Below are positions 30,511-41,813 of a DNA stretch of 64,000 nucleotides, in pieces. The position numbers and the translations under genes were made by a program. The notes under the pieces were generated by a model that saw nothing but the letters and a program-made list of their open reading frames with translations, made no database searches and was not told the DNA's origin. Source of the stretch: Nematopogon swammerdamellus. Lineage: Eukaryota; Arthropoda; Insecta; Lepidoptera; Adelidae. Each line of letters starts with the position of its first letter. Positions within the stretch are counted from its first letter, which is position 1. The stretch lies in assembly GCA_946902875.1 (NCBI GenBank), contig OX336343.1, positions 5,321,754 to 5,385,753 of the forward strand. The letters are read 5' to 3'.

Positions 30511-30899
30511 CCCACTGCATCTCACCTCACCTCCTCCGCGCCGTCAGCTCTGCGCCGGAGCCGGACCCACGGTGTTACGTCACATGAAACAAATTGCGAT
30601 GGAATGGAATCCCGGATGCGTTCGTTTTGTAATATTGTGAGCCGAAAACGGCTCGACCTATGCTGTGCGGTAACAACCGCGACCGCTACGGATTATCGTG
30701 TTGCCCAATGTGCCATCCGACCTCGCCATCCGCACTCCTACGCCGCCATCTTCCTTGCGTACACTCGGCGTTTATTATTCGAAAAGTATGTCTATAGTTA
30801 TAATGTTGGTTTTATTTTATTTATTTATTATTTATAATGCTTTCATAATAACAAAAATATTAAAATTACCTATTCAATCTCTTTGATTAACAAGGAAAC

Positions 30900-31230
30900 A
30901 ATTACATACATACATACCACACACGCTGTATCCTTACAATCAGCGTAAGCAGAGTAATCGGTGTTGTTCCGCAAGAACTCTGGAAAATTGCAACACAACA
31001 TCGACTACCACGTTTAGCAAAGTATTCGGACAAGATAACTATCAAGCAGCAATTAAGGCACAAAAACCCACCTGCTGCACGACTCGGTACTCGGTGGAAG
31101 GACCGTGCCAAGGTGAGAAGTGGCAAGCCTGTCGCCCCTGAGCACGGCATCTCGTCCTTTTACGACATGCACGGGGCGAGACACAGTGGGGCTATTCTTT
31201 TTAAGCACCGGCCTCACGCAGTACAGGAAA
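30900..31230 (+). repeat. Repeat A, near full length
   Basis: Starts with the TACATACATAC tail complement and CACACGCTGTATCC. Continues with GTTTAGCAAAGTATTCGGAC and ends GGGGCTATTCTTTTTAAGC, GCCTCACGC. Confidence 0.7.
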
Positions 31231-31725
31231 CAATTTTATTACTGTTTTACAAATGAAAAAAAAAACAATATAAAAAAAAAATCAACATTATTTATTCATT
31301 TAAAAAACATGGAATACGTGGCATTAGCATCCTGCACTAGAATAAATCTGTCTTGCAGGAGGTTTTCTTTAAGAAATTATACATTAGATAATATTATGTG
31401 CTCATTTATATCAAGCAATTTACATTTAATTAAAATATATTGCATTAAATTAGGTATAATAAGTGCAAAATATTTCTCACAATTGGGGCTGTTATTGTTG
31501 TTGTCGATATTGCAAGCTAAGTGCGGATTTTATTGGTGATCTGCAAGAGGTTTGTAAAAGGTTTGATGCTAATGGCATAGTGCTAATGGCGTGTGAAGGC
31601 GCTATGCCGCTTCCAGCATTTACTTCGGTGCGTGTGGCCATGTCCGCAAGGCAATGTGGCCGAGAGTGAATGCGGCGCACGCACATCATGCCGCGATGCC
31701 GCAAGTAAGTGTAGATAGGTAAAGT
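31231..31725. other. Non-coding stretch
   Basis: AT-rich, then a GC-richer part at 31560-31700. Open frames here lack recognisable domains. Confidence 0.25.
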
Positions 31726-31859
31726 TGCTTTCACGAGTCATGAGCACAGTACCCTTATCACGAGTCACCTACACCGCGTACTACGCTACGCCGCGGCCGC
31801 GCCGCGCCGTGTTCTGTATGGAGAAACGGAGCAGCGCCTCTAGTGATAGATTTGCGAAC

Positions 31860-32049
31860 TTGCGGATGTAATCAGGAATGCATCGGGGATCAATGCGAAA
31901 TTAAGAACACTAGTGGAGAAATTGTTTATAGACATCAGTGAATGCGTTGTAACTTTGTTAAATAATCATCACTTTTAGTTCATACTAGATTTTTCTCACG
32001 GTTTAGCTTCGCGTGACTTTTTGCTCACAGCTCAGGCCGCCGATGACGT
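31860..32049 (-). repeat. Right arm of the inverted duplication
   Basis: Reverse complement of 30318-30510 with a small number of changes. Confidence 0.75.
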
Positions 32050-32064
32050 ACACCGCGTACTACG

Positions 32065-32190
32065 CTACGCCGCCGCGTCGTGTTCTCCGCATCATTTTGT
32101 ATGGAGAAACGGAGCAGCGCCTCTAGTGATAGATTTGCGAACTTCGTTTCTCCATACAAAATGATGCGGAGAACACGGCGTAGCGTAGAG
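32065..32190. repeat. Local palindrome
   Basis: GTTCTCCGCATCATTTTGTA, TGGAGAAACG and their complement at 32145-32180 surround the GCGCCTCTAGTGATAG core. Confidence 0.7.
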
Positions 32191-32425
32191 CGTAGAGGTG
32201 TAGGTTAAATCTCGTGATAAGGGTACAGATGGACAGTGGACTAACATTGCACGCAAGTGTATAATAGAGTAGTCGAACGACGCGTGTGCGACCAATAGGC
32301 GACGAGCGTCGACTCAAGCTGACTGAAGAACCAATCGCGTGAAGCGTCGTCGGTGCCATCGACGTCACATCTCGTCAAACCGACCAATGAAAAGTGTGCT
32401 CATGACATGACTCGTGAAAGCAACT

Positions 32426-33287
32426 GTACTGCGGTGCCAGAGTACTCAGACGACCTTGACAATGCCGCTTGCTGCCGCCTCCGCCGACGCTGCCGCATCC
32501 GCCAACGCTGCCGTAACCAACTCAGCCGGAGATGACTCTGTGAGAGAGAGCAAATATTATTGATCTTTCATAATAAAAAGAAGGATTTTAAGGTGTTAAG
32601 CGGATGTTTCAATTGTTAATTGTTTTATGTAAACCAATCTGAGTGGCTGTGCCGAGAGACCAATGGTGCAGTAGACAGAGCCAAAATCACCTCTCCTCTT
32701 GCTTTCCTCGCGAAACCACGCTCAGTTAGGCGTCATACACGAGTCGTTCCGCGCACAAAGTCTCCGCTCATTTCCTCCGTCAAAAACAGCTTTGGTGGTT
32801 TAAAAAAAAAATAACCAGGGTTAATATAAAGAAGATGCGTCGCTCGCTACGCGACGCATCTTCTAAATTAACCCTAACCTAATGTTGAGGCGGTTCTATT
32901 TCCGAAAATGTGACGGAGGGAATGAGCAAATCCCATAGATAGACTTTGTACACGGAACGGCTCGTGGCGTCATACCAACAGATTTGGGGACTGTTGCTAG
33001 GCTGTCTTAGCCTTATAAAGCCGCGTCTCCAGCGAATATATTTTTGGAAACATTACACAGAAACATCGAAACATTGGGGCGTGGCCATCCACATTTGTAT
33101 GAAAACCCTTGTTACCTTCACGGTTTAAAATTAAATAAAAGATTCCCAGAATGTAAAAAAAATTATTTAACCAAAGATAATTAATTTTATTTTAATTAAA
33201 GCAAGAAGGTCGAGGTTCGGTGGTAGCTCCGAGCGGTCTTATAAGATACCTAAATACCTAAGAAGTTTCCATTAACTAAACAAAACA
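32426..33287. other. Non-coding stretch with LINE debris and a hairpin
   Basis: 32635-32800 resembles the GGGTGGCTGTGCC block at 1028 and 34607. 32815-32880 is a hairpin (arms AGAAGATGCGTCGC, flanked by AGGGTTAAT and ATTAACCCT). The remainder is unremarkable. Confidence 0.4.
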
Positions 33288-33353
33288 GAATAAACCTAAC
33301 TAATCAGGCATTATAACCAAGAATAAACCTAACTAATCAGGCATTATAACCAG
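33288..33353. repeat. 33-bp tandem duplication
   Basis: Two adjacent, essentially identical units starting GAATAAACCTAACTAATCAG. Confidence 0.9.
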
Positions 33354-33760
33354 GTAACAAGAAGAACAAGAGAGACAAGAGAACTAGTTACAGAACTTCA
33401 TAAAATATAACCAGTTAAAAAGATAACCAGGTAACCGGTATCGGATAACCGAATCAGGGTCGCACCCTAGGCTCACCCCACGACGATAACTCGTAACAAC
33501 GCGTAATGTCCTAGCATGTAAAAATGCAACATATGTCACTCAGCTGTGAGCCTCAAGACAGTCTTGGTCGAGGCTCCGCACACGTGGGACGCGACTTCAC
33601 CAGATCATACAGACGCCTCCCCGGAACGGCTCGAGTGACACTGGTTTACGCTGTGCACTGGTGTCTAGATGAAGGCAGACTTTACAGGAATCGGCACACA
33701 GCCTCCTGACCGCGAACATTGCTAGTTCGCCTCGGTACACGGTTGAGATGCCGCTTGACC

Positions 33761-34176
33761 TTATCTCACTAGATTATCCATCCTAGATGCGATTATATTT
33801 ACAATTTCTCTACGGAAGCTTTTTATAGTCCGTCTTAGTTTGCCAAGTCCGTGATACGCGTCGTCCGCTTTGCGCATGTCAAATTTTACAATCTCCAGAC
33901 ACAATCTTATTTTAAATAATTTACAGCAACAGACGAAAGTCATTGTACGGCGGATTTTCCCCCGTAACACCATAGAGAAATAATGTTTTTTCTTTCATGT
34001 TTTTTGTGTATTGTTTCGAAAAAACATGGGCGGGAGACGCAGCTTAATACGATTAGAGTGAAGAATCCGGGAAACACACTAGTCGGAAGATAGTTCCACA
34101 CCCTAGCGTTGAACAAAGAAACTATTTTGAGAACCGATGGGTTCAGATTAGCAGCCGCGAATACGAATAACTTCAC
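33761..34176 (-). pseudogene. LINE RT C-terminal fragment
   Basis: The minus strand reads NPSVLKIVSLFNARVWNYLP and then TSVF, the conserved 'R-WN-LP-VF' end of a LINE polyprotein, and continues into non-coding. Diverged from LINE-D. Confidence 0.5.
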
Positions 34177-34234
34177 TCCCTAAAAAGTGTAAGTAGTGTA
34201 ATTGGAGCTTGTTCCTGGGACGGTGATTTAAAAT

Positions 34235-34475
34235 GGTATTACATACATTCCACACGCTGTATCCCAACAATCTGCAATGTATCTGGTAAATTACAGCACA
34301 ACACCGACCACAACGCTTAGCAAAAAGTTAGGACAAGACAATAATTAAGCAGCAAGAAGGCACGAGGACAGTTACCTACAAATTGCATGACTGTGGAATG
34401 ACCGTTCCAAGATGAGGGATGATGAACCTGTCGCCTTTTGGCATGGGATCTTTCTGAAACATGGTTCCAGGAACT
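34235..34475 (+). repeat. Repeat A, degenerate
   Basis: TTACATACATTCCACACGCT, ACAGCACAACACCGACCAC, GACAATAATTAAGCAGCA and GGCATGGGATC keep the repeat-A order with many changes. Confidence 0.6.
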
Positions 34476-34494
34476 ATAATACCAACTCTGTAGA

Positions 34495-34605
34495 GACGTC
34501 GGCTCCCTAAGTGTGTTCTATCGTCTATTTCACGGGGAGTGTTCGGAGAAGCTGTTTAATGCGATTCAGCCGTCCCCATTCCACCTTTTTTTATGTAAAC
34601 CAGCA
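34495..34605 (+). pseudogene. LINE-D coding fragment
   Basis: Reads VFYRLFHGECSEKLFNAIQP and SPFHL, nearly the same as the minus-strand LINE-D at 44400-44500, then runs into a T-run and the GGGTGGCTGTGCC block. Confidence 0.65.
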
Positions 34606-34682
34606 TGGGTGGCTGTGCCGAGAGACCAAATGCGTACTGGGCAGGGGATGCACCCCTATTCAATCGACCTACCACGGCACAA

Positions 34683-34940
34683 ACTATTTACATAGGTAGC
34701 CGTTTCGACCGACGACGTTTTATTCAGTGCGGTGGTGGTACCAAACCGGGCGGGTTGAACCCTACCACCTAGTAAGTCAAAAAGGGAAGGGACCTACAGT
34801 TTTACGTGGAATCCGAACCACGATCAGCCTTCAACGGTCGAGCGGTCACCCATCCAAAAACTGACCGGCCCAGCGTTGCTTAACCATCAATAGCGACAGT
34901 CGACTGTCTGCACCACTGAACTATCGAGGCTGACAACATG
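34683..34940 (-). repeat. SINE-B, 5' two-thirds
   Basis: Minus strand: head with TAGTTCAGTGGTGC and a 5S-like TTTTTGGATGGGTGACCG, then GGTTCGGATTCCACG and the body to the GAATAAAACGTCGTCGG region. Confidence 0.7.
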
Positions 34941-35047
34941 TAGCGTTATCTATAAAAAAAAAAACATACAAACACCTGTAATGTGAATGGCGTAGGCTGG
35001 CAGGGCAGGATATTGTATGCGCCAACTGTAGTTCATATTACCAAATT

Positions 35048-35181
35048 CTGCAGGTCTATTCTTGTAAATTCTGACAGCGGAATCAGCGCTGTTGTGGCGC
35101 TGAGAGCCACTTTGGTAAGTGGCTCTCAGCGCCGCAACAGCGCTGATTCCGCTGTCAGAATTTACAAGAATAGACCTGCAG
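35048..35181. repeat. 134-bp near-perfect palindrome (MITE-like)
   Basis: Arms CTGCAGGTCTATTCTTGTAA through GAGAGCCACTT mirror each other with one mismatch around a 4-nt loop. No clear target duplication. Confidence 0.85.
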
Positions 35182-35514
35182 CAAGCACTTAAAGATGTTG
35201 TCCTGCGCTCTGAGAAGGAAAAAGTGCATAAAGGAAATAAAAGTGTCAGGGAGAATGAGAGGAGGTCGCTCGGTCGTCGTCGAGTCGTCGTGAACGTTGA
35301 CTGTCGCGAATAAAATTTTCTCACGATTCAATGAGCTGAATTAAAATGAATGAGGGTATAGTCTTGCAAGTTACGCTTTGACAGGATTCTTCATTTTGAC
35401 AAATGCACCGGAATGCCAGAGCAGCCGTCCTTGTTATTCAGATCAACAGGACCGATCTTTCCTCTTTTTTTTTTCATTTGTAGTCGTACTACTTACGTAC
35501 GTACTTTTTTTCAT

Positions 35515-35608
35515 TTGTACCGTGTGGGGTCGGTACTTAAAAAGAATAGCCCCACTGCATCTCTCCCCGTCGCATGTCGTAAAAGTCGACTAAGGGATAA
35601 GAAAATTC
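35515..35608 (-). repeat. Repeat-A end fragment
   Basis: TGTGGGGTCGGTACTTAAAA and CATCTCTCCCCGTCGCATG, cut off where SINE-B begins. Confidence 0.65.
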
Positions 35609-35610
35609 GT

Positions 35611-35985
35611 CAGCCTCGGTAGCTCAGTGGCGCGGTTGGTTAGTCAACTGTTATTAAGCAACGCTGAGCGCGGTCAGTGATTGGATGGGTGACCGCTCGA
35701 CCGTTGGAGGCTGACCGTGGTTCGGATTCCACGTTAAACTGTAGGTCCCTTCCCTTCTTACCTTACTAGGTGGTAGGGTTCATCCCGGCCGGGTTGGTAC
35801 CACCGCACTGAACGAAACGTCGGTCGAAACGGCTATGTAAATAGTCCGTGTTTTCCGTCCAGTTTAGTGTAGCCGACATGAAATGAAGGGAAGCACTGAC
35901 ATGGCACCTAGTTCACCCTGTGTTATGGGCTGACATCACGGATGTTGTAGGTGATGTAGCCACCCGTGTCAGGTTCCATAAAAAT
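35611..35985 (+). repeat. SINE-B, full length
   Basis: The tRNA-like start GCCTCGGTAGCTCAGTGG is followed at 35653-35696 by AAGCAACGCTGAGCGCGG and GATTGGATGGGTGACCGC, closely matching the 3' half of 5S rRNA. The body continues ACTGTAGGTCCCTTCCC, GGTTGGTACCACCGCACTG, and ends GTCAGGTTCCATAAAAATAA. The best reference copy in the window. Confidence 0.8.
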
Positions 35986-36039
35986 AAAAAAAAAGTCGGT
36001 ACTGAGGACAGCGAAAGAACCAATTTATTGCCTAAAGGC

Positions 36040-36298
36040 CTTAATAAAAACCGGCCAAGAGCGAGTCGAACTCGCGCACCGAGGGTTCTGTATCGCCATG
36101 TCATGGTCAGCGCCACTCACGCCACGGGAACCCCCGTGAATTTTTGAATTTTTCTTTTTTTTATTATTTGTTATATCGGCCATAAAAAACACATATTCTG
36201 TGAAAATTTCAACGGGCCCTCGGACGGACTGACAGACAGACAGACAGACAGACGGCGTAGGCTTAGTAATAGGGTCCCGTGCCGGATACGGAACCCTA
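36040..36298 (-). repeat. Repeat G
   Basis: GAACTCGCGCACCGAGGGTT, CACGGGAACCCCCGTGAA, GACAGACAG runs and GGATACGGAACCCTAAAAA; the reverse orientation of 39640-40055. Confidence 0.65.
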
Positions 36299-36299
36299 A

Positions 36300-36632
36300 A
36301 AATGTACCGTGCTGGGCGGGTACTTACAAAGAATAGCCCCACTACATCTCTCCCCGTGCATGTCGTAAAAGACGACTAAGGGATAAGGACAAGGAGCCGT
36401 GCTAAAGGGCGACAGGATATCCACCTCTCACCTTGGCGCGGTCGTTCCACCGACACATGCAGCAGGTGGGTCTTCGTGCCTTACTTGCTGCTTGATAGTT
36501 CGTCCTAAACATTGCTAAACTAATCGGTGATGGATGTGCTATAATTTACAAGAGTACTGGCAGCACAACACCTATTACTCTGCTTACATCGATTGTCAGG
36601 ATAAAGCGTGTGGTATATGTATGTATGTAATC
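36300..36632 (-). repeat. Repeat A, near full length
   Basis: ACCGTGCTGGGCGGGTACTT to GCGTGTGGTATATGTATG with a TATG tail. It starts where repeat G ends. Confidence 0.7.
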
Positions 36633-36689
36633 TTAAAAAAAAATAGAGGCGAAGGTATCAAAATCGCACGAAAGTGTCAATTGTGGCGA

Positions 36690-37585
36690 GTGGCTGGCCG
36701 AGTGGTCTGGGCGTCGGCTTCTCTCGCGAGAGGTCCGTGATTCGAATCCAGCCGGCGCGCGTGTACCAATCAGGGATGTTGCGGATATTCGCATCCGCAT
36801 CCGTAAATGCGGAGCATCCGCATTGATTTTGACATCCGCATCTGCATTCGCATCCGCATTAAATCGATGCGGAACTCATGCGGATGCGGATGTACTGCAG
36901 GTTGAGACTTGAATGAAATTGGGCGGAGTCCGCGAGTGGCGCGCGCTGCAATTGACCAATAGGAAGGGAATATGCTGTGCGACGGTGCAGTGCAGTGCTG
37001 ACGACTTTGTTTTCCATTATTATTGCGTCATTTCATTCCGTCACGTTTCGTGTATGCATGCGTGTCTAAACACGCGCGACGACGCGTCTTCTAAGTTGAA
37101 TTTCCGACTCGAGTATTCCACTTCCACTGTATATAGTGCGGCGAAGTATAGTGTCGCAGAAGTGAATGTCTGAAAAGGCAGCCAAGTTACTTTTCATTAA
37201 ATACAATAGCCCAATCTTGAAATTTTCTTACTAAAAATTGATTGATCAATGAAAGATAGCATAATCTCTTTTATTCAAGGACTTCAACTAACCGGCTCTT
37301 CAAGCAATCTTGTTAACCTCCGCATCCGCATCCGCATCCGCGGATGTGAGCGTCCAAAAATCCGCATCTGCATCCGTATCCGCGGATGTCAAATAAATCG
37401 CATCCGCAACATCCCTGGTACCAATGAGTTTTTTCTGATATGAAAAAAAAAATTACATGCCTACCTTGCATGCATACCTATGCATACCTTCACCCCCTGA
37501 TCCAAGGTTCGGTTTCTATGTAAAAATTTTAGTCCAACGGCTTGACTGGAGGAAATTGCCTAAGGCAAGAAGTCCGCCCTTGCCA
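36690..37585 (+). repeat. SINE-C interrupted by a hAT element
   Basis: The tRNA-like head (TGGCCGAGTGG, GATTCGAATCC) ends at GTGTACCAAT. After the hAT insert the SINE resumes with CCAATGAGTTTTTTCTG. Its downstream body is diverged. Confidence 0.75.
36771..37417. mobile_element. hAT-type non-autonomous element (647 bp)
   Basis: Ends CAGGGATGTTGCGGAT and, in reverse complement, CAGGGATGTTGCGGATGCG. Exact 8-bp duplication GTACCAAT at 36763-36770 and 37418-37425, inside a SINE-C. Both subterminal regions are filled with direct and inverted CATCCG/CGGATG motifs, the arrangement of transposase-binding sites in hAT elements. No transposase domain inside. Confidence 0.88.
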
Positions 37586-37894
37586 CGCATTAAGTGGCAT
37601 AAAGTGTATTATTATTTTAAAATTAATATGGAAAGAAACACTGATATTTTATGTCTGGAAAGAAAGAACTATTATATCATCTGCCACATATTCAATTAGA
37701 TACAATATGAAAGTCATATTTATTTAAGTCATATAATACTTATTATAAATCTACGTCGTAATTATCTGCGTTTACATTGTTAATTGCTAGGGTCAGTTTA
37801 AACCTAAACGAGTAACCAAAATAGCAAATCCAACCAGTCAGGTCGAGTTCTCGCCGCAATTTACCGCAATAGGGTTGCCACTTTATTATTATTT

Positions 37895-38130
37895 TTTTAT
37901 GTAATCCGGTATGGGTGGCTGAGTCAGAGGGGCCAAAGCACATGCTCTGACTAGCCAATATCACCTCCGAGAAGGTAGGTGCCATACCGGAGACTTCCCT
38001 GGATTGTTGGCTATACTGGACTAAAAAAGAACACAAACGAGGTTGCTATGCGGCCATCTTACATCCATTACGGTGGCATCAACCCAGTCGGCTACAATTT
38101 GAGCCTACCACCTAGTAAGGGGCAAGGGAA
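37895..38130 (-). repeat. SINE-C, 3' part
   Basis: TTTATGTAATCCGGTATGGG through CCATACCGGAGACTTCCC to GCCTACCACCTAGTAAGGGG on the minus strand. Confidence 0.7.
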
Positions 38131-38279
38131 CTATTATTATCACTGTTATCACTTTTAGTCCGAGACATAGACTTCGTTCTATGTTTTTAAAACGAGAATA
38201 TAAATTAATCGTCAGTTCATGTTAAAATTGCTATGTAAGTAGTTGCTATATGCTTACGAAAGAGTTTTATGAAAAAACC

Positions 38280-38700
38280 TGCTAAGTGTGAATCGGACTC
38301 CCACCCCACCACGTAATTGGCCAGATTTGATTATTTGTTCATTTACTTTAGAGTTTGCACTATAAAATCACACAAAGACATCGATGCACAAAGTACGATG
38401 CATGTCTGTATTGCCGTTTATACGATAGAACAAAAAAAAAAACGTTTCGTGTATGGCGTTCGTTATGTGTATGTAACCCCACTTAATTATTATTATTTTT
38501 TTTTATTTAATTTTTACTTATATAATTATTTGTTAGGGTATCCACAATAATAAAATAACACATATTCTGTGAAAAAGATAAAGTCCTCTAGAGATAGGAC
38601 GGACAGACAGATGGACGGACGGACACACAGACGACGGCGGCGCGACGGCGGCGGGTGTAGGCTTAGTAATTAGGTTCCCGTACTGGTACGAAAACCTAAA
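38280..38700 (-). repeat. Repeat G, diverged
   Basis: AAGTGTGAATCGGACTCCC at one end; GACAGACAGATGGACGG and TAGGTTCCCGTACTGG at the other. Confidence 0.5.
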
Positions 38701-38944
38701 AAGTAAATGGTGTTTTTTAGGATCCCGTCGCAAAATGCGAAAAAGGGACCCTTATGGGATCGCTCTGGTGTCTGTATGTCTGTCTGTTAGTCACACGCAG
38801 ATATATCCGGATCTACTGAACCGATTTCGATGAAACTAACGCTGTATAATTTTTGCCGCTAGATATTTTATATATAAATTTGTCAAATAGTCTTGTGAAA
38901 AGTATAGGGTGTACCCCAAAATGTGAACGAAAAATAAATTTTGT

Positions 38945-39050
38945 TTTTTTATTTATCGAAACCGACACGGTTGGCTACTGCACCTACAACATTCGCGATG
39001 TCAGCCCATAACACCGCGTGAACTTGGTGCCACGTCAGTGCTTCTGTACT
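38945..39050 (-). repeat. SINE-B 3' end
   Basis: CACGGTTGGCTACTGCACC, TCGCGATGTCAGCCCATAAC and the T-rich tail complement. Confidence 0.6.
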
Positions 39051-39519
39051 TTCATGTTATTTTACTTCATCAAGTCCAGTGTAAAGATGGGAACTGGCAA
39101 CCCTGCCGCGATGTACGTGTAGCGTGTGCTGGTTGTGTGATGCAGAGTAAAGTGTTTCGAGGATGAAATATAGGCAGATCCAATCAGCAGTGTTTGCTCT
39201 GTGCTAACCGCTACGGCCGCACCGCCACAGTGCAGTGGCCACTATTATAATTGGGCCGCAGGCAACTAAAATCCCTATAGCTAGAGTTTTTGTAGGGTTA
39301 CTATTAATTTTGTGCGAAACTAGCATTTGCCCGCGGCTTCGCTCGCATTAACGAGGTTGAAAAATATTGTAGTAAGTAGCAGATGTTTACCTTAGATTAG
39401 ATGAAATAAGATAACTTTCGATACAGCATAGATAGATCAAACAGTTTTAATATTAGTTGGCTTAGTAATAATCGAGAATAGAAGTTAGTAAGTAATTAGA
39501 TCCGTATAGATACCTATAC
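39051..39519. other. Non-coding stretch
   Basis: Contains a CCCGCGGCTTCGCTCGCAT block at 39329 typical of the Helitron-like families, otherwise nothing recognised. Confidence 0.3.
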
Positions 39520-39706
39520 GGGAGAGGCCTATGTCCAGCAGTGGACCGATACAGGCTGATGATGATGATAGATACGGAACCCTAATAAAAACTGACCAAT
39601 TACGCGGTGGTACGGAAACTTCGGTGCTCGAGTCCGACTCGCTCTTAGCCGATTATAGGGTTCCGTATCCGGTACGGGCCCTATTACTAAGCCTAAGTCT
39701 AAGTCT

Positions 39707-39737
<31 letters not shown>

Positions 39738-40055
39738 CGAGGGCTGTATCTCTTGAACCCTAATAGGTAGCCCGTTGAAATTTTCACAGAATATGTGTTA
39801 TTTATTATGGCCGATATAACAACAAATAATAAAAATAAGAATAAGTAAAAAATTCACGGGGGTTCCCATCGAAGAAACCAAAAAAGTGTATGCGCGCGCG
39901 CCATCTACCGAATAGAGCGTGAAGCATTTTAACTAATCATGATGAAGCATTTCATAAACACACCATAGATGGCGTGAGTGGCGCTAACCATGACATGACG
40001 ATAAGGAACCTTCGGTGAGCGAGTTCGACTCGCACTTGGCCGGTTTTTTCTTAGT
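39520..40055 (+). repeat. LINE tail followed by repeat G
   Basis: 39525-39568 is the AGGCCTATGTCCAGCAGTGG and GATGAT tail also seen at 13760. 39640-40055 is repeat G (TAGGGTTCCGTATCCGG, CCGAGGGCTGTATCTCTTG, GAGTTCGACTCGCACTTGGC). Confidence 0.6.
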
Positions 40056-40539
40056 AAGTCTCCATGGTACGGTAGACAGAGAAAAGGCAGCACACCTGTT
40101 GGGTGGTGCAACCACCGCACCGTCAGTATTTAATTTTCTAGCATAAGTTATCACTTGTCACCGGAAAGCGTGTCCCGACGACGCGACGAGACGCGAGAAA
40201 GTGGGCAACGGGCCGGATTATGCAAAAAACCGGCCAAAAGTGGGTCACGCATCACGTCTGATTTATCCATGACCACGCACGACCCCCTTCCCGCGTTTCC
40301 TGCCGAACCGCCACGCCGCCGCCGCCGCCGCGCCGCCGCCGCGTCTCATGCGCCGCTCCCACACCCCTCCGTCGTGCGTGACGACTGCCTTACTCCGATG
40401 CCAGCTTATCAAAGTTGGCTGTTTATGATGATTACAGAAATCATGTTTTTAGCATAGAGGTGGAGAATTCTGCCCCTCCAAGGTTTTTAGTCATTGGCGT
40501 TTTTAGACGACTGTTGTGTGACAGTTTTTGTCATTTTTA

Positions 40540-40915
40540 GGATTTCCGTACGGAAGCCTACAACTCGTCTGTCTGCCTGCCTGTCCGTCCGTCTGATGAC
40601 TGTATCTTTGGAACCGTAATAGCCAGCCGGTTGAAATATTCACAGAATATGTGTTATTTTGGCGGATATAACAACAACTAATACAAAATTGAAAAAATGA
40701 AAAATTGAAAAAGCACATTTTTTGTATGGGGATCCCCCTTACATTTTTACTTTTCGTTTTTTTATATATTTATTATTTGTTATATATACATGTTTTGTGA
40801 AAATTTCAACAGGCTACCTCTATATTTTTCAAAAGATACAAACCCTTTAAAGGTAGGACAGACAGACAGACGGACGGACGGCATAGGCTTAGTACAGATA
40901 CGGAAACCTAAAACG
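40540..40915. repeat. Two repeat-G pieces facing each other
   Basis: ATTTCCGTACGGAAGCC plus GTCTGCCTGCC on the left, GACAGACAGACGGACGG plus GATACGGAAACCTAAAA on the right; each side keeps the AAATTTTCA or GAAATATTCA part. Confidence 0.5.
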
Positions 40916-41339
40916 AATCGGTTCAATGTCCCAAGACACTCTTGTCGATTCCTCTACTTCCACTACCGCCCCGGCTGAGCAGAATCGAATGTGAGAAATC
41001 AAATTGAATCTACACGAATGATTAAAATAAAACATTGGGTAAAATTTACTTTTTCAAATAACAGACCTACGAACCAATGTTCATTAAAAGGACTCCAGAA
41101 GTTTATGAAGCCTAACATTTTAGTAATGCCGGCGCGCGTGTTCCGAATCCAGGCGCTAACAATATGCTGACCTAAAAACCAACTAACTTCTAATTACGCA
41201 CGAGGTTACTACAGAACCTAGTAACTAACTAACGAGGTAGTCCCATAGGAGGTGCCTTCTCTCTACGAGGCATAGAAGTAGTAATATCTAGAAGCAGCTA
41301 ACGGTTAAATTAATTCACGACTGACTGCCTGTGTCCATT
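40916..41339. other. Non-coding stretch
   Basis: No gene or bounded element recognised. Confidence 0.25.
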
Positions 41340-41800
41340 GTGTCCAGGAAAGCAAAGAGCCACATAACGCTTCCAAGACACAAGTTTTCGCGTTCAGTGC
41401 GAAGAGAGCGGCGTTCACACTAGCTGCTTCCTTCCAAGGGACGTCGCATCACTTAAATTAAGCGATCACCTCGGGGTCCTCGGAGTCGAACTGTCACACG
41501 ACCTAAACTTTCGTCGCCATATCGAGGATAACGCCAAGCAGGCTTAAAGCTGGACGTACCTACTCAATAAGGTGCGACGGTACTTCACGCCAGCCGGACC
41601 AAAAACAGTTTTTTATAAATCGCAGTCAGGTCCTGCTTGGAGTACTGCTCGCACCTGTGAGATGGCTCTGCCAAATACCAGCTTGCGTCTGTGGACTCGA
41701 TCCAGCGTCGAGCAGTGTGACTGGTGAGTGACTCGGAAGTGTCACGAGATCTAGAACCACTGCAACTCCGTAGGGATATATGTCGGCTCCTTCGACCGAC
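41340..41800 (+). pseudogene. LINE-D RT C-terminal region, degenerate
   Basis: The plus strand reads SDHLGVLGVELSHDLNFRRH, then RRYFTPAGPKTVFYKSQ, SCLEYCSHL and VSRDLEPLQLRRDICRL, with stops and frameshifts. This is the segment just before the part preserved at 44190-44561. It is followed by a scrap of SINE-B head. Confidence 0.65.
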
Positions 41801-41813
41801 CGCATCACTGAGC

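Larger units (their letters stand above)
31726..32425. repeat. Inverted-repeat mosaic
   Basis: AGTTGCTTTCACGAGTCATG at 31726 faces its complement near 32399-32425. Inside, CACCGCGTACTACGCTACGC and the GGAGCAGCGCCTCTAGTGAT block each occur twice (31770-31855 and 32050-32145). Confidence 0.6.

Noticed and set aside
35653..35696. 5S rRNA-like segment
   Set aside because: Only about a third of a 5S gene and always inside SINE-B; not an rRNA gene.
36771..37417. CATCCG-rich arrays as a satellite
   Set aside because: They are confined to the two ends of a bounded hAT element with 8-bp duplications.
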